Of a stretch of 47,269 bases of DNA, positions 32,780 through 41,499 are shown in pieces (positions within the stretch are counted from its first letter, which is position 1; each line of letters begins with the position of its first letter). A program made the translations under genes and the position numbers. The stretch comes from Treponema sp. GTDB lineage: Bacteria; Spirochaetota; Spirochaetia; Treponematales; Breznakiellaceae. The notes beneath the pieces are model-generated. The model saw nothing but the letters and a program-made list of their open reading frames with translations, did no database searches and was not told the DNA's origin. The stretch covers positions 1 to 47,269 of the forward strand of contig WQSQ01000007.1 of the NCBI GenBank assembly GCA_009787775.1. The letters are read 5' to 3'.

Positions 32780-33959
32780 AATATACCGCCTGTCAAACAG
32801 GATTAAACATTATGAATGGGGGTCTCCGTATATGATCCCGCAATTTATAAATGCCGAAAATAATGAACTTCGTCCTTTTGCTGAAATGTGGATGGGAACG
32901 CATGGAAGCGCTCCGTCGCAGGTCTTTGTAAATAATACCAATCTGCCGGAGGATCTTAAAAATATTTGCGGAGAGCTTTCTTTCCTTTTAAAATTGATAG
33001 CGGTTGAAAAGCCGCTTTCTATTCAGGCTCATCCCAATAAAGAACAGGCAGAAGAAGGCTTTAAAAGGGAAGAAGAGTTAGGGCTGTCAATAAACGCTCC
33101 AACGCGTAATTACAGGGATACCAATCACAAACCTGAAATACTATGCGCAATTACTCCGGTTAAATTAATGGCTGGTTTTTCCGAACCTGAAAAAATCTGC
33201 GAATCACTTAAAGAGTTCTCATCAGGATCGGCGGCAGCAGAAGATATAATTAATCCCTTGATTGACAGTCTTAAAACAGGTTCACTTTCCCTTTTTTTCC
33301 GCACCCTTAATAATATTTCAGGAACTGAACAGGAATGCCTGCACTCTTACATCAATGATAAAACAGACAATAGCGCTGATGGTTTAATAAAAGATGAACA
33401 GTGGAAACTAATGAAACAGCTTGCTTGCCTTTATCCCGATGATTCGGCCGTATTATCGCCTCTGTATCTTAACTATATAACAATACAGCCGGGACAGGCT
33501 GTTTTTATTCCTGCAGGAGTTCTTCACGCATATGTCAGCGGATTTGGCATTGAACTGATGACAAGTTCTGATAATGTTCTTCGCGGAGGTCTTACACCGA
33601 AACATATCGACATAAACGAACTTATGAACATATTAAAATTTGAACCGTTTACTGTGCAGGTTATTTCTCCTCTTTCTTCAGAGAATTGGTTTTGTTATCA
33701 TACTCCATGCAATGAATTCACGCTAGCTTACATGCATACAGAAAGTGAAGCTGTTTTTCAGGGAAACTGTCCGGCTATTTGCATCGTTACCGAAGGAGAA
33801 TTAAAAACTGCTGATATGTTTTTTAATAAAGGCGATTCATTTCTTATTGCAAAGGGAAGCGAACCCTGTATTTTAAAGGGAAATTTTTCTCTATATGCCG
33901 CTTTTTCTGCAGGGAACAATCACAAAGCGGAGGTTACTTGTTTTTTTGAAGGTTTTTAA
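32772..33959 (+). CDS. manA: Mannose-6-phosphate isomerase, class I
   Basis: The start is set at ATG 32772 (MNKIYRLSN), which overlaps the end of zapA by 8 bases, rather than 32745. The 395-aa zinc enzyme interconverts mannose-6-phosphate and fructose-6-phosphate. Zinc-ligand motifs are seen: QAHPNKEQAEEGF (near residue 87) and YRDTNHKPEI (near 117), and AGVLHAYVSGFGIELM (about 245) with the family Arg-Gly-Gly-Leu-Thr-x-K-His segment RGGLTPKH. It supplies mannose-derived sugars or feeds mannose into glycolysis. Coupling to cell division and ribosome genes seems lineage-specific. Confidence 0.92.
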   Translation: MNKIYRLSNRIKHYEWGSPYMIPQFINAENNELRPFAEMWMGTHGSAPSQVFVNNTNLPEDLKNICGELSFLLKLIAVEKPLSIQAHPNKEQAEEGFKREEELGLSINAPTRNYRDTNHKPEILCAITPVKLMAGFSEPEKICESLKEFSSGSAAAEDIINPLIDSLKTGSLSLFFRTLNNISGTEQECLHSYINDKTDNSADGLIKDEQWKLMKQLACLYPDDSAVLSPLYLNYITIQPGQAVFIPAGVLHAYVSGFGIELMTSSDNVLRGGLTPKHIDINELMNILKFEPFTVQVISPLSSENWFCYHTPCNEFTLAYMHTESEAVFQGNCPAICIVTEGELKTADMFFNKGDSFLIAKGSEPCILKGNFSLYAAFSAGNNHKAEVTCFFEGF

Positions 33960-33990
33960 ACTAGCATGCAAATAATAATTGAAAAGTGAA

Positions 33991-34467
33991 ATGAAAATTA
34001 TTATTGATGCGGATTCCTGTCCCAGACCAGCAAGAGATCTTGTACTGCGAAGAGCCTGTAAACTGTCTATTCGGATAATATTTGCCGCCAATCGTTTAAT
34101 CCCGTCTGAATATGCAATTAATGGCCAAATAGTGCATGCGGAAATGGTAATATGCCCGGCTATTGATAATTCCGCGGATGACAAAATTGTAGAGCTGGCG
34201 CAGCCAGGCGATCTTGTGATTACAAGGGATGTCCCTCTTGCAAAACGTCTAATCGAAAAAGATGTGTTTGTAATTGATGATCGGGGTCGAATCTTTACTC
34301 AGGATAATATAAATGAAATGCTTTCCCTTCGCAACTTTAAAGTAGGGCTTGCAGAAAACGGCCTGGAAATAGAAAGAATCGCAGGTTACGGCAAGAAGGA
34401 ACTAAAGCTATTTGCAGACAGCTTTGACAGAGTACTGACAAGATGCAGAGCTGTAATGAAGAGTTAG
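33991..34467 (+). CDS. YaiI/YqxD family (DUF188) PIN-like protein
   Basis: The start is set at ATG 33991 (MKIIIDADSCPRPARD), the standard opening of the family; a TTG at 33979 would add four residues. It gives 158 aa. The motif IIIDADSCP (residues 3-11) and DLVITRDVPLAKRLIEK (about 72-88) carry the acidic residues expected for a PIN-like nuclease fold, and DDRGRIFTQDNI is the family signature after it. The cellular role of DUF188 proteins is unknown. The upstream ribosome site is weak. Convergent with the HD-GYP gene (19 bp apart). Confidence 0.88.
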   Translation: MKIIIDADSCPRPARDLVLRRACKLSIRIIFAANRLIPSEYAINGQIVHAEMVICPAIDNSADDKIVELAQPGDLVITRDVPLAKRLIEKDVFVIDDRGRIFTQDNINEMLSLRNFKVGLAENGLEIERIAGYGKKELKLFADSFDRVLTRCRAVMKS

Positions 34468-34486
34468 AGGTGATTGGTCACTATAA

Positions 34487-35788
34487 TCATGCAGCGTTTT
34501 CCGGGTACTGGCTTTGTGTTTGTTTGATATTTGGAAGTATCTCAAAAAAACATTCAATCAGTTCCGGATCAAATTTGGTTCCGCTAAGTTTGCTTATTTC
34601 TTCTAATACGTTGCTTTCGGCCCAAGGTTCCTTGTATACGCGTTTTGAACAGAGAGCGTCGTATACATCCGCAATGGCGACAATCCGGCCGCCCAAAGGA
34701 ATTTCATTTCCTTTTTTTCCAAGCGGTTTACCTTCGTTATTCGTTCTTTCAATAGAGCCGCTGAAAGGATCCACCCAGCCGGGATAGCCTGTACCGTCCC
34801 AATTTTCATGATGTGTAAGCGCGATATCTTTCGACATGATATCGATGGGAGAAGAAGTGTCCTGAAACAGGCCTGCTCCGAATAATGTATGACTTTGCAT
34901 TACTTTATATTCATCAGGAGTAAAACGCGCGGGCTTTTTGAGAATTGCGTCCGATATGGCTACCTTGCCTACATCATGCAGCATTGAGCTGATTTTTAAT
35001 AAATCGCGGTATTTCTCCCTTTCTATCATGTTTATTTTATTATGATGAGCCCAGCGATCGTATATATCCACAGCGTATCCGGCAACGCGGTTTACATGCG
35101 TACCTGTCTCTTTCGGGTCGCGGAGTTCAGACATTTTTATCATTCGCAGAATCATCGCTCTTGTAATATAAGCCCTCTGAAGCACCATGCTTGCGTTATG
35201 CGCAAAATGAGTCAGAATTACTTCATCTTCCGAAGTAAACGGAATTATGTTTCCTGCATCGTCTTTTGCGTTTAATACCTGAATAACTCCCATTAGCTTT
35301 TCGTCTGTTGAAATAAGGGGAGTTGTAAGGCTTGATATGGTTTTGTACCCTGAGATCAAATCAAAAGATGAATTGAATTTATATGAGGCTTCCGGCGGAA
35401 TATTGTACATATCCGGAACATTGATCAAAGTTTTTTTCAACGCGCAGTAGCCTGAGATGGATTTTTCATTGATAAGCACCGAAAAAATGGTATAAACCAT
35501 CTTTTGGCCATGCGGAAGATTTTTTTGAATTGTGTCATTTTGGGAATATTTTATTGCGAGTTTTTCTGTTCCTTCTTCATTTAATTCTACAGGAACAGTG
35601 ATATAAATTGATCCCGCATCCGCCTTAACTACTTTTCTGGATTCAAATAGTATCCTTTCAAGCAATAGATCATAGTCCTGAATTTGATTTATTTCTGAAT
35701 CAAGGCGGATGATATTTTTAAAATCTGTTTCTTTTTCCATAGCCGCTTTAATTTTAACCTTGCTCTGCAGATTAATCAAGTTAATCAT
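34487..35788 (-). CDS. GAF plus HD-GYP domain protein, likely c-di-GMP phosphodiesterase
   Basis: A 433-aa protein. Residues about 30-205 form a GAF sensor domain (AGSIYITV … SGYKTISSLTTPLISTDEKLMGVIQVLNAK). Residues about 215-430 form the HD-GYP domain, with H271-D272 in LHDVGKVAI and the GYP signature in HHENWDGTGYP (326-336), then IVAIADVYDAL. HD-GYP enzymes hydrolyse cyclic di-GMP, and spirochaetes use this second messenger for motility. A 30-residue insertion follows the GYP motif. All metal-ligand His/Asp residues that I can identify are retained, so it is probably active. The ligand of the GAF domain is unknown. Confidence 0.92.
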   Translation of the reverse strand: MINLINLQSKVKIKAAMEKETDFKNIIRLDSEINQIQDYDLLLERILFESRKVVKADAGSIYITVPVELNEEGTEKLAIKYSQNDTIQKNLPHGQKMVYTIFSVLINEKSISGYCALKKTLINVPDMYNIPPEASYKFNSSFDLISGYKTISSLTTPLISTDEKLMGVIQVLNAKDDAGNIIPFTSEDEVILTHFAHNASMVLQRAYITRAMILRMIKMSELRDPKETGTHVNRVAGYAVDIYDRWAHHNKINMIEREKYRDLLKISSMLHDVGKVAISDAILKKPARFTPDEYKVMQSHTLFGAGLFQDTSSPIDIMSKDIALTHHENWDGTGYPGWVDPFSGSIERTNNEGKPLGKKGNEIPLGGRIVAIADVYDALCSKRVYKEPWAESNVLEEISKLSGTKFDPELIECFFEILPNIKQTQSQYPENAA

Positions 35789-35850
35789 AAAGGTAAACCC
35801 TCTTGCTTAAATAATGGATCATTAATAACTTATAGTGGAGGGAGAAACAT

Positions 35851-36447
35851 ATGGGAGTTATAAAGACAGCGCTGGAAATCGCTCTGGAAAAAACAGAAAG
35901 TGTTAAAAGTGATAAATCCACAATCGGCCAATTTGATGCAAAGAGAAAAGGCAAGAAACTGGCAAATGATTTTTTGGCAGGTGATGCGGATATAACGGAT
36001 GGGCTAAAGAAAACACTTGCCGCCGATAAAGAAAGCCTGAAACAGGGGGTTTTTGACGTGCTTATTACCCAAATTGCTTTGCCTGCGCTGCAAGAGACTG
36101 GCAATGAAAATAAATTTGATAAAGTGGGTAAAGGACTTTTTGCGATATTAAATCAAAAAAACAATGAATTCTCAGGAATATTAAAAATGCTTACCCAGCT
36201 ATTCTCCCAATACCTTCAGGAGGCCTCCCATTACGAGCAGGCGATACGGCAGCAATATGCTCCAAAACTCCGAAAGAAAGAAGAAGAGCTTTCCCGCAGG
36301 ATGGGCAGAGAGATACACATTGATCCGCTGCAGGATCCGGAATTTACAGCTTTTTATAACCAGCACATGAACGCTTTAAAGAGCAATTATGAAGGTACCG
36401 TTGAACAAGCAAAGGAAAAGATTAAAGAAATATTTAACAAGGGGTGA
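35851..36447 (+). CDS. Unknown helical protein
   Basis: A 198-aa protein with a strong ribosome site (GTGGAGGGAG) at about 35834-35843. It has no signal peptide or membrane segment, so it is probably cytoplasmic. It appears mostly helical, with charged Lys/Glu stretches at the start (EKTESVKSDKSTIGQFDAKRK) and end (YEGTVEQAKEKIKEIFNKG). A central part (about 85-130) is more hydrophobic. I do not recognise the family. Its stop (TGA, 36445-36447) directly abuts the stop of the convergent DRTGG gene. It may be a spirochaete-specific protein. Confidence 0.7.
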   Translation: MGVIKTALEIALEKTESVKSDKSTIGQFDAKRKGKKLANDFLAGDADITDGLKKTLAADKESLKQGVFDVLITQIALPALQETGNENKFDKVGKGLFAILNQKNNEFSGILKMLTQLFSQYLQEASHYEQAIRQQYAPKLRKKEEELSRRMGREIHIDPLQDPEFTAFYNQHMNALKSNYEGTVEQAKEKIKEIFNKG

Positions 36448-36804
36448 TTAAATCGCTCTTGTGCCGCCTGTGCGAAGTCCTGCTTCGTAGAGTTTTCCGC
36501 AGGCCAAAAACATGGGGAGTTTTGTTCCCGCAAGGATTATATCGGCTTCTTCCGCCATTTCTATCATGTCACGGCCCGGAGCTTTACCCCGTACAAATAT
36601 GATCGCGTGAATGTCCAAAAGCTCAGCAGTACGTATTACCTGCGGATTTACAAGCCCTGTCAGCAATAGCACCCTGTCTTTAACGAATGCCATTACATCA
36701 CTCATAAGATCAGCCCCGCAGGCGGATGCAATTTCAAGCTCTGCCATGCCTTCACCGCTAAAATATTGGCCTTCCAGTAATGTAACTGCTTCAATTACCT
36801 TCAT
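36448..36804 (-). CDS. DRTGG domain protein
   Basis: A 118-aa protein made only of a DRTGG domain. It reads MKVIEAVTLLEGQYFSGEG at the start and ends with the domain signature as GLRTGGTRAI. The body has a Rossmann-like alternation (LLLTGLVNPQVIRTAELLDIHAIIFVRGK). DRTGG domains occur in phosphotransacetylases, CobB-type proteins and stand-alone copies near electron-bifurcating hydrogenase genes, where they may bind a nucleotide. There is no catalytic domain attached here. Ribosome site GGGGGAA. The ligand cannot be told from sequence. Confidence 0.8.
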   Translation of the reverse strand: MKVIEAVTLLEGQYFSGEGMAELEIASACGADLMSDVMAFVKDRVLLLTGLVNPQVIRTAELLDIHAIIFVRGKAPGRDMIEMAEEADIILAGTKLPMFLACGKLYEAGLRTGGTRAI

Positions 36805-36893
36805 TATTTCCCCCGTTTATGACAAAAATGTCTTTACATAAACCAATTATTATACTATTTTGTATATAATGTAAAGCCCAGACGGAGGTTAAT

Positions 36894-37001
36894 ATGGCCG
36901 AACATATAATGCATAAAAAAGAAACAAAGAAAGTTCCACAAAAAAGCCTAAAAGAAAAACGCGAACAGAAGAAAGCAAAGAAGAAAGGTAAAGATTCTTA
37001 A
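36894..37001 (+). CDS. 35-aa lysine-rich small protein
   Basis: ATG at 36894 is preceded by a clear ribosome site (GACGGAGG) and ends with TAA at 36999-37001. The 35 residues contain about 13 Lys; a core KSLKEKREQKKAKKK recalls small conserved basic proteins in other bacteria, but I cannot name a family. A basic peptide of this kind could bind nucleic acid. A -10-like TATAAT lies at 36865-36870. It is convergent with the histidine kinase gene, 18 bp away. Confidence 0.6.
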   Translation: MAEHIMHKKETKKVPQKSLKEKREQKKAKKKGKDS

Positions 37002-37019
37002 AACCATCTGCTCAGATAT

Positions 37020-38381
37020 TTATTTTGTATCAATGGTTATCGTAAAAATGGTTTCCTTATCCTTTTCTGATTGAGCGGAGATGGACCATCCGTGATAATC
37101 TATTACCCATTTCACAACAGCCAATCCGAGGCCCATGCCCTGTTCACGGCGGGATGATGTGCCCCTGTAGAACATTTCAAAAACATGCGGAATATCTTCT
37201 TTTTCTATTCCAGGGCCGTTGTCGCTAACTGAAAGTTTTATTATATTATTAGTTTTTGCTGCGGTTAAGCGAATAACCGATCCTGAAGGAGTGTGGCGGA
37301 TTGAGTTATTTATAAGATTTTCCATCGCGCGGTAAACAAGTCTGTCATCCATCGGAATCAGCAAGTCCTCAGGCAGGCTGATATCATGTATTAATTCATG
37401 CTGAAACAATTCAACATCTGCACTCATGGTATTTACAAGATTTTTTAAAAAAGCGGTTAGATCAATTTTTGTTAACTGCTTTCTCCATTCTCCTGTTTCC
37501 ATACGTACAAAATTTATCAGGTCATTAATCATACCTTCAAGCTGATCAGATTTTGTTGCAATTATCTGCGCAGCCTTGCGGCTATCTTCTGCGATATTAT
37601 CCTCAATCGCTTCAGCATATCCTTTGATTAACGCCAGAGGCGTTTTTAAATCATGAGTGATTCCCATTATAAAGCGGGAACGTCTCAGTTCCTCTTCCTT
37701 TAACGCCTGCCGCATTTTATTTAAAGAGCAGGTAAGGGATGTTATCTCATTGCTGCCCTTGATGTCCAGCTGAAGATCCAGCTCTCCTTCGGCGATACGT
37801 TTGGTCGCATCATCAAGAACCTGAACAGAATGGGTGATTGTTCTTGCAATAATTATGGACATGCCGACAGCAAATAAAACAAGTAGAATAATAAAAATAA
37901 AAACAACTATTGCCGGAATAAAAAAAGGCATCATTCTGACTCTTGCCTCACGCGGCATTATTCTGTTAACGACATAAACCTGACTCTCATCCATATTGCG
38001 CCTGACAAGCGAGTATTCATATCTTTTATCTTTGGAGCTTATCAGGGACAGTACGCCGTCCTGGGACGAATAAACACCCTGGTTAAATTCCGGAATTGTA
38101 GAATAAAGGACAAGATAATCATCGCGGAAAACAATGATCTCTTCATTTCTTGACGAATGCCCTGCATTTCTTGGCGAACGTCCTGCAATGCGCGTAACGG
38201 CCTCCCAGTCCTGAAAGCTTATGGATTCGTCCAGTAAAGCGGAAATATTTTCGTATGAAGGCAGTTCAATTACATCCTCAACAGTAATAAATTGGCGGTA
38301 TACAAAATTTACCAGAATGATTAGAAGAGGAGTCAGTACAATGCCTGCGACAAGAAAGCCCGCTTGTGTTTTTATCTTCAC
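37020..38381 (-). CDS. Sensor histidine kinase
   Basis: A 453-aa inner-membrane kinase starting at GTG 38381, with a CAGGAGA ribosome site. Two membrane helices (about residues 8-28 and 153-179) bound a periplasmic sensor of about 125 residues, then a HAMP linker (180-232). The phospho-acceptor is H243 in ITHDLKTPLALIKGYAEA. ATP-binding boxes follow: NLINNSIRHTPSG (N box), SVSDNGPGIEKEDIP (G1) and QGMGLGLAVVK (G2). It is paired with the response regulator immediately upstream, 2 bp apart, and is divergent from the efflux operon. The signal is unknown. Confidence 0.94.
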   Translation of the reverse strand: MKIKTQAGFLVAGIVLTPLLIILVNFVYRQFITVEDVIELPSYENISALLDESISFQDWEAVTRIAGRSPRNAGHSSRNEEIIVFRDDYLVLYSTIPEFNQGVYSSQDGVLSLISSKDKRYEYSLVRRNMDESQVYVVNRIMPREARVRMMPFFIPAIVVFIFIILLVLFAVGMSIIIARTITHSVQVLDDATKRIAEGELDLQLDIKGSNEITSLTCSLNKMRQALKEEELRRSRFIMGITHDLKTPLALIKGYAEAIEDNIAEDSRKAAQIIATKSDQLEGMINDLINFVRMETGEWRKQLTKIDLTAFLKNLVNTMSADVELFQHELIHDISLPEDLLIPMDDRLVYRAMENLINNSIRHTPSGSVIRLTAAKTNNIIKLSVSDNGPGIEKEDIPHVFEMFYRGTSSRREQGMGLGLAVVKWVIDYHGWSISAQSEKDKETIFTITIDTK

Positions 38382-38383
38382 AA

Positions 38384-39145
38384 TTAAATGTCTCCTGACG
38401 GATATTGCGCATTACTTATAGGCGCATCTTTAATGTGACTCTCGCTATTGTTTGTTCTGTTATGCGCGTTAAAGCGGTAACCCATGCCGTGCACAGTTTC
38501 CAGATAATACGGATTTGCAGGATCTTCTTCTATCTTTTTTCTCAGGCGCTGTATATAAACCGCGACTGTTGTAAGATCTCCGTAATTGTTTTTCCAAACC
38601 TCGGAATATATTTTTTCAACATCCAATGGTTTCCCCGAATGTTCCGAGAGAAGAGACAGACATCCGTATTCTTTCGCCGACAGATGAATCCTTTGCCCGT
38701 TTTTCTTCAGAATGCAGGAATCATAATCAATAATAAAAGGACCGAATTTAAAAAGATTTTCCTGGTTTTTTTCATTAAAATCACGCAGACGGCGGAATAA
38801 TGCCCGTACGCGCGCGACAAGAACCTTCGGAGAAAAAGGCTTTGTTATATACTCATCTGCTCCAATTCCCAAACCGCTGATTTGATCTTCATCGCTGTCC
38901 CTCGCAGAAACAATAAGTACGGGAGTCTCGTTTGTCCGCCTGAATTTTTGCAGGAATTCAAAACCGTCAATTCCAGGCAGATTTATATCAAGAATAATTA
39001 GCTCAGGTTTCCATTCTTCAAGAACCGAGAAACCTTCCTCTGCGCTTTCAGCGGCGCGGACATTAAAGCCTTCCTTGCTTAAGTAAAGAGTAACAAGGTC
39101 AGAGAGTTCTTTTATATCTTCAATTATTAATATATTGCCTTGCAT
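38384..39145 (-). CDS. OmpR-family response regulator
   Basis: A 253-aa protein with a receiver domain (residues about 4-118) and a winged-helix DNA-binding domain (about 140-235). The phosphorylation site is D53 in IILDINLPG, with acid pocket E9-D10 and the conserved K102 in ITKPFSP. The winged helix includes HLSAKEYGCLSLL and VAVYIQRLRKKIEEDP and ends with the family segment VHGMGYRFN. Some 18 extra residues follow the DNA-binding domain. Co-transcribed with the kinase; the divergent MacAB-TolC-like operon is a natural target. Confidence 0.95.
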   Translation of the reverse strand: MQGNILIIEDIKELSDLVTLYLSKEGFNVRAAESAEEGFSVLEEWKPELIILDINLPGIDGFEFLQKFRRTNETPVLIVSARDSDEDQISGLGIGADEYITKPFSPKVLVARVRALFRRLRDFNEKNQENLFKFGPFIIDYDSCILKKNGQRIHLSAKEYGCLSLLSEHSGKPLDVEKIYSEVWKNNYGDLTTVAVYIQRLRKKIEEDPANPYYLETVHGMGYRFNAHNRTNNSESHIKDAPISNAQYPSGDI

Positions 39146-39379
39146 TTAATACCAACTCAATATAACACCTAAGTATATTTTTCATATATAAATTGAGCAA
39201 TATTAAAAACAGAATATAACAAAAAATTATTTTATTTTAATTTTCTGTAAATGGTATATCATTTTTTCATCGATTAATTTATTATCAAGATAAAAGGCAT
39301 GAAAAATCAGCAAAGAGGTATTTGTTACCTTGTTCTGTCTTATGTTGTTTTTTATTCCGACGGAGGTATTTTCAATAAC
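39146..39379. promoter_or_regulatory. Divergent control region between two-component and efflux genes
   Basis: A 234-bp AT-rich gap shared by both operons. A short inverted repeat CTCAAT (39156-39161) / ATTGAG (39192-39197) lies near the response-regulator start. I see no clear direct-repeat operator typical of OmpR-type regulators, nor strong promoters. A regulatory role follows from position only. Confidence 0.3.
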
Positions 39380-40690
39380 ATGAAAAAAAATGTAAACCGC
39401 ATAACGGTTTTTTGCCTTTTCATTTTATTCAGTGCGTGTTCAGGCAATAATTCAACGACCGCCACATATGAATTTTCAAACATACGGCGCGGAACGATCG
39501 AGCGCACTGTTTCATCCAGCGGAACAATCAACCCTATCGCTACTGTAAGAGTTCTGCCGCAGATGAGCGGCAAGGTAGAAGAAGTATTTGTTGATTATAA
39601 TGACAGTGTCACGAGAGGGACTATACTCGCGCGGCTTAATACCGATATGTTGCGTCTTACGAGAGACCGGCAGCAGGCATCTGTCCAAAGCTCGCGCGCA
39701 AACTATGAATTACAGCTAATGAACTACAGAACACAGGAAGCTCTGGCGCAAAGAAACCTGATTTCTGATTACGAATTGCGTCAATCCAAAACAGCGCTTG
39801 ATAACTCTGCCGCCAACCTTGCAACAGCCGAGGCTGATTTAAGGACTACGGAAACAGAGATTAATCAATATGCCTATATCACATCTCCGATTACAGGTAT
39901 TGTTCTTGACCGGAATGTCAATGTAGGAGATACGGTTGTGGGCGGTTCAAACAGCAATTCAGCAACAATGTTCACTATTGCTGAAAATTTACGCGAAATG
40001 CAGATTGAAGCCTCAGTCGGAGAGCTTGATGTATCTTCAATACACAAGGGACAGGATGTCCGTTTTACACTGGAAAGCCTTCCTGGGAGGAGGTTTTCCG
40101 GCGTTGTAGAAAATGTACGGATGGTTCCTGTAGTTTCAGGCGGAATGGTTTCGTATACAGTGCTGATTAGCGTGGAAAACCGTGACGGTTCTCTTATGCC
40201 GGGTATGACATGCGCGGTGGATTTCATTGTGGAAAGAAGTGAAAATATTTTACTTGTCGCAAACGCGGCATTGCGTTATACACCGACAAGCCTCAGCGCT
40301 GATCAGATTTCGGAAATGGTATTTAGCGCAAGCCTTGCAAATATGAGCGATGAACAAAGACAGGCGGCGGTTATTGCAAGAACGCAAGCCTCGCAGGGCC
40401 AGAGCAGAAACCAAAACTCATCAAATCAAAGCGGCGGCATCGCATCCCTTATGAGCATGGGCGGCGGAGCAAGGATGATGATGCCTTCAGGGAACTCAGG
40501 GAGTTCAAGGCAGGCAAGCACAGGTCAGGCGCGAAACGAGCCTGTTATGCGAAATCTATGGTATATTAACGGCGACGGGAAGCTTGATGTAATGCAGGTG
40601 CTTACAGGCATAAGCGACGGCTCCTTTACGGAAGTTTATCTGTCTGCGGACAGCGACAGTATGCAGGTAATCTTGAGGGAGAGGATTTAG
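39380..40690 (+). CDS. MacA-like periplasmic adaptor lipoprotein of an efflux pump
   Basis: The start is set at ATG 39380, giving 436 aa, because it opens a lipoprotein signal (MKKNVNRITVFCLFILFSAC, lipid Cys20) after a CGGAGG site; the upstream ATG at 39299 would put a long non-signal tail in front. Following regions match RND/ABC-type adaptors: a barrel-sandwich half (GTINPIATVRVLPQMSGKVEEV), a helical hairpin (about 85-145, RQQASVQSSRANYELQL), the second lipoyl half (ITSPITGIVLDRNVNVGD), then beta-barrel and membrane-proximal domains. A Ser/Asn/Gly/Met-rich insert (about 340-390) is unusual. It joins the inner-membrane pump to the TolC-like channel. Confidence 0.88.
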   Translation: MKKNVNRITVFCLFILFSACSGNNSTTATYEFSNIRRGTIERTVSSSGTINPIATVRVLPQMSGKVEEVFVDYNDSVTRGTILARLNTDMLRLTRDRQQASVQSSRANYELQLMNYRTQEALAQRNLISDYELRQSKTALDNSAANLATAEADLRTTETEINQYAYITSPITGIVLDRNVNVGDTVVGGSNSNSATMFTIAENLREMQIEASVGELDVSSIHKGQDVRFTLESLPGRRFSGVVENVRMVPVVSGGMVSYTVLISVENRDGSLMPGMTCAVDFIVERSENILLVANAALRYTPTSLSADQISEMVFSASLANMSDEQRQAAVIARTQASQGQSRNQNSSNQSGGIASLMSMGGGARMMMPSGNSGSSRQASTGQARNEPVMRNLWYINGDGKLDVMQVLTGISDGSFTEVYLSADSDSMQVILRERI

Positions 40691-41499
40691 TGTCTGTTAT
40701 TGAAATGCGCAGAATCAAGCGTGAATACCGCATGGAGTCTAAACGCGGGAAGAAAAAATCAAATTCAACTGCAATAATTGTAAGAGCTCTTCGAGGGGTT
40801 GATTTTCTTGCGGATGAGGGAGAGTTTGTCTCTGTAATGGGGCCTTCTGGTTCGGGTAAATCCACTCTTATGAATATTCTTGGATGCCTTGATAAACCTA
40901 CAAGCGGGACTTATACACTTGACGGCATAGAAACCTCAAAATCAAATTCAAATACATTCGCATATATCAGAAACCGTAAAATCGGATTTGTGTTTCAATC
41001 CTTTAATTTACTTGCCCGAACAACTGCGCTTGAAAATGTAGAACTTCCGCTTTTTTACCGGCAGAAAGACAGGAGTGATAAAAATAAAACAAATATTAGC
41101 CGTAAAGAAAGAGCTATAACCGCTCTTAAGGAAGTCGGGCTTAAGGAACGCATGGATCATTTTCCGTCTCAGCTTTCAGGAGGGCAGCAGCAGAGAGTAG
41201 CAATCGCAAGAGCGATGGTGAACGATCCCGCGTTTATTCTTGCGGATGAACCTACAGGGAATCTTGATACAGGCATGACTCTTGAAATTATGGGGCTTTT
41301 CCAGCAGTTAAACGACCAGGGAAAGACAATCATTATGGTAACCCATGAACCGGAACTTGCAGCTTACACAAAAAGAATCATTACACTAAGGGACGGCGAA
41401 ATCGTATCCGATATGCCGGTTACCGAAAGATGCAATGCGTTTGATGATCTTGCCAAATGGAAAAGCGATCACGCGCTCCTTTCGGAGGATCATTCGTGA
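40690..41499 (+). CDS. ABC transporter ATPase, MacB/LolD type
   Basis: A 269-aa ATPase starting at GTG 40690, which overlaps the stop of the adaptor gene (TAGTG). Walker A is GPSGSGKST (near residue 54), the signature LSGGQQQR (about 162) and Walker B FILADEPTGNLD (about 180). The H-loop is VTHEPELAAY. This is the MacB ATPase family, which powers tripartite efflux of antibiotics, toxins or lipoproteins. The N-terminus has an extra basic segment (RRIKREYRMESKRGKKKSNS) not usual in the family. In E. coli MacB this domain is fused to the permease; here it is separate. Confidence 0.93.
   Translation: MSVIEMRRIKREYRMESKRGKKKSNSTAIIVRALRGVDFLADEGEFVSVMGPSGSGKSTLMNILGCLDKPTSGTYTLDGIETSKSNSNTFAYIRNRKIGFVFQSFNLLARTTALENVELPLFYRQKDRSDKNKTNISRKERAITALKEVGLKERMDHFPSQLSGGQQQRVAIARAMVNDPAFILADEPTGNLDTGMTLEIMGLFQQLNDQGKTIIMVTHEPELAAYTKRIITLRDGEIVSDMPVTERCNAFDDLAKWKSDHALLSEDHS

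Noticed and set aside
34443-34787. Plus-strand frame between the DUF188 and HD-GYP genes
   Set aside because: It overlaps the C-terminal part of the HD-GYP gene in antisense and has no domain. The HD-GYP frame is well supported.
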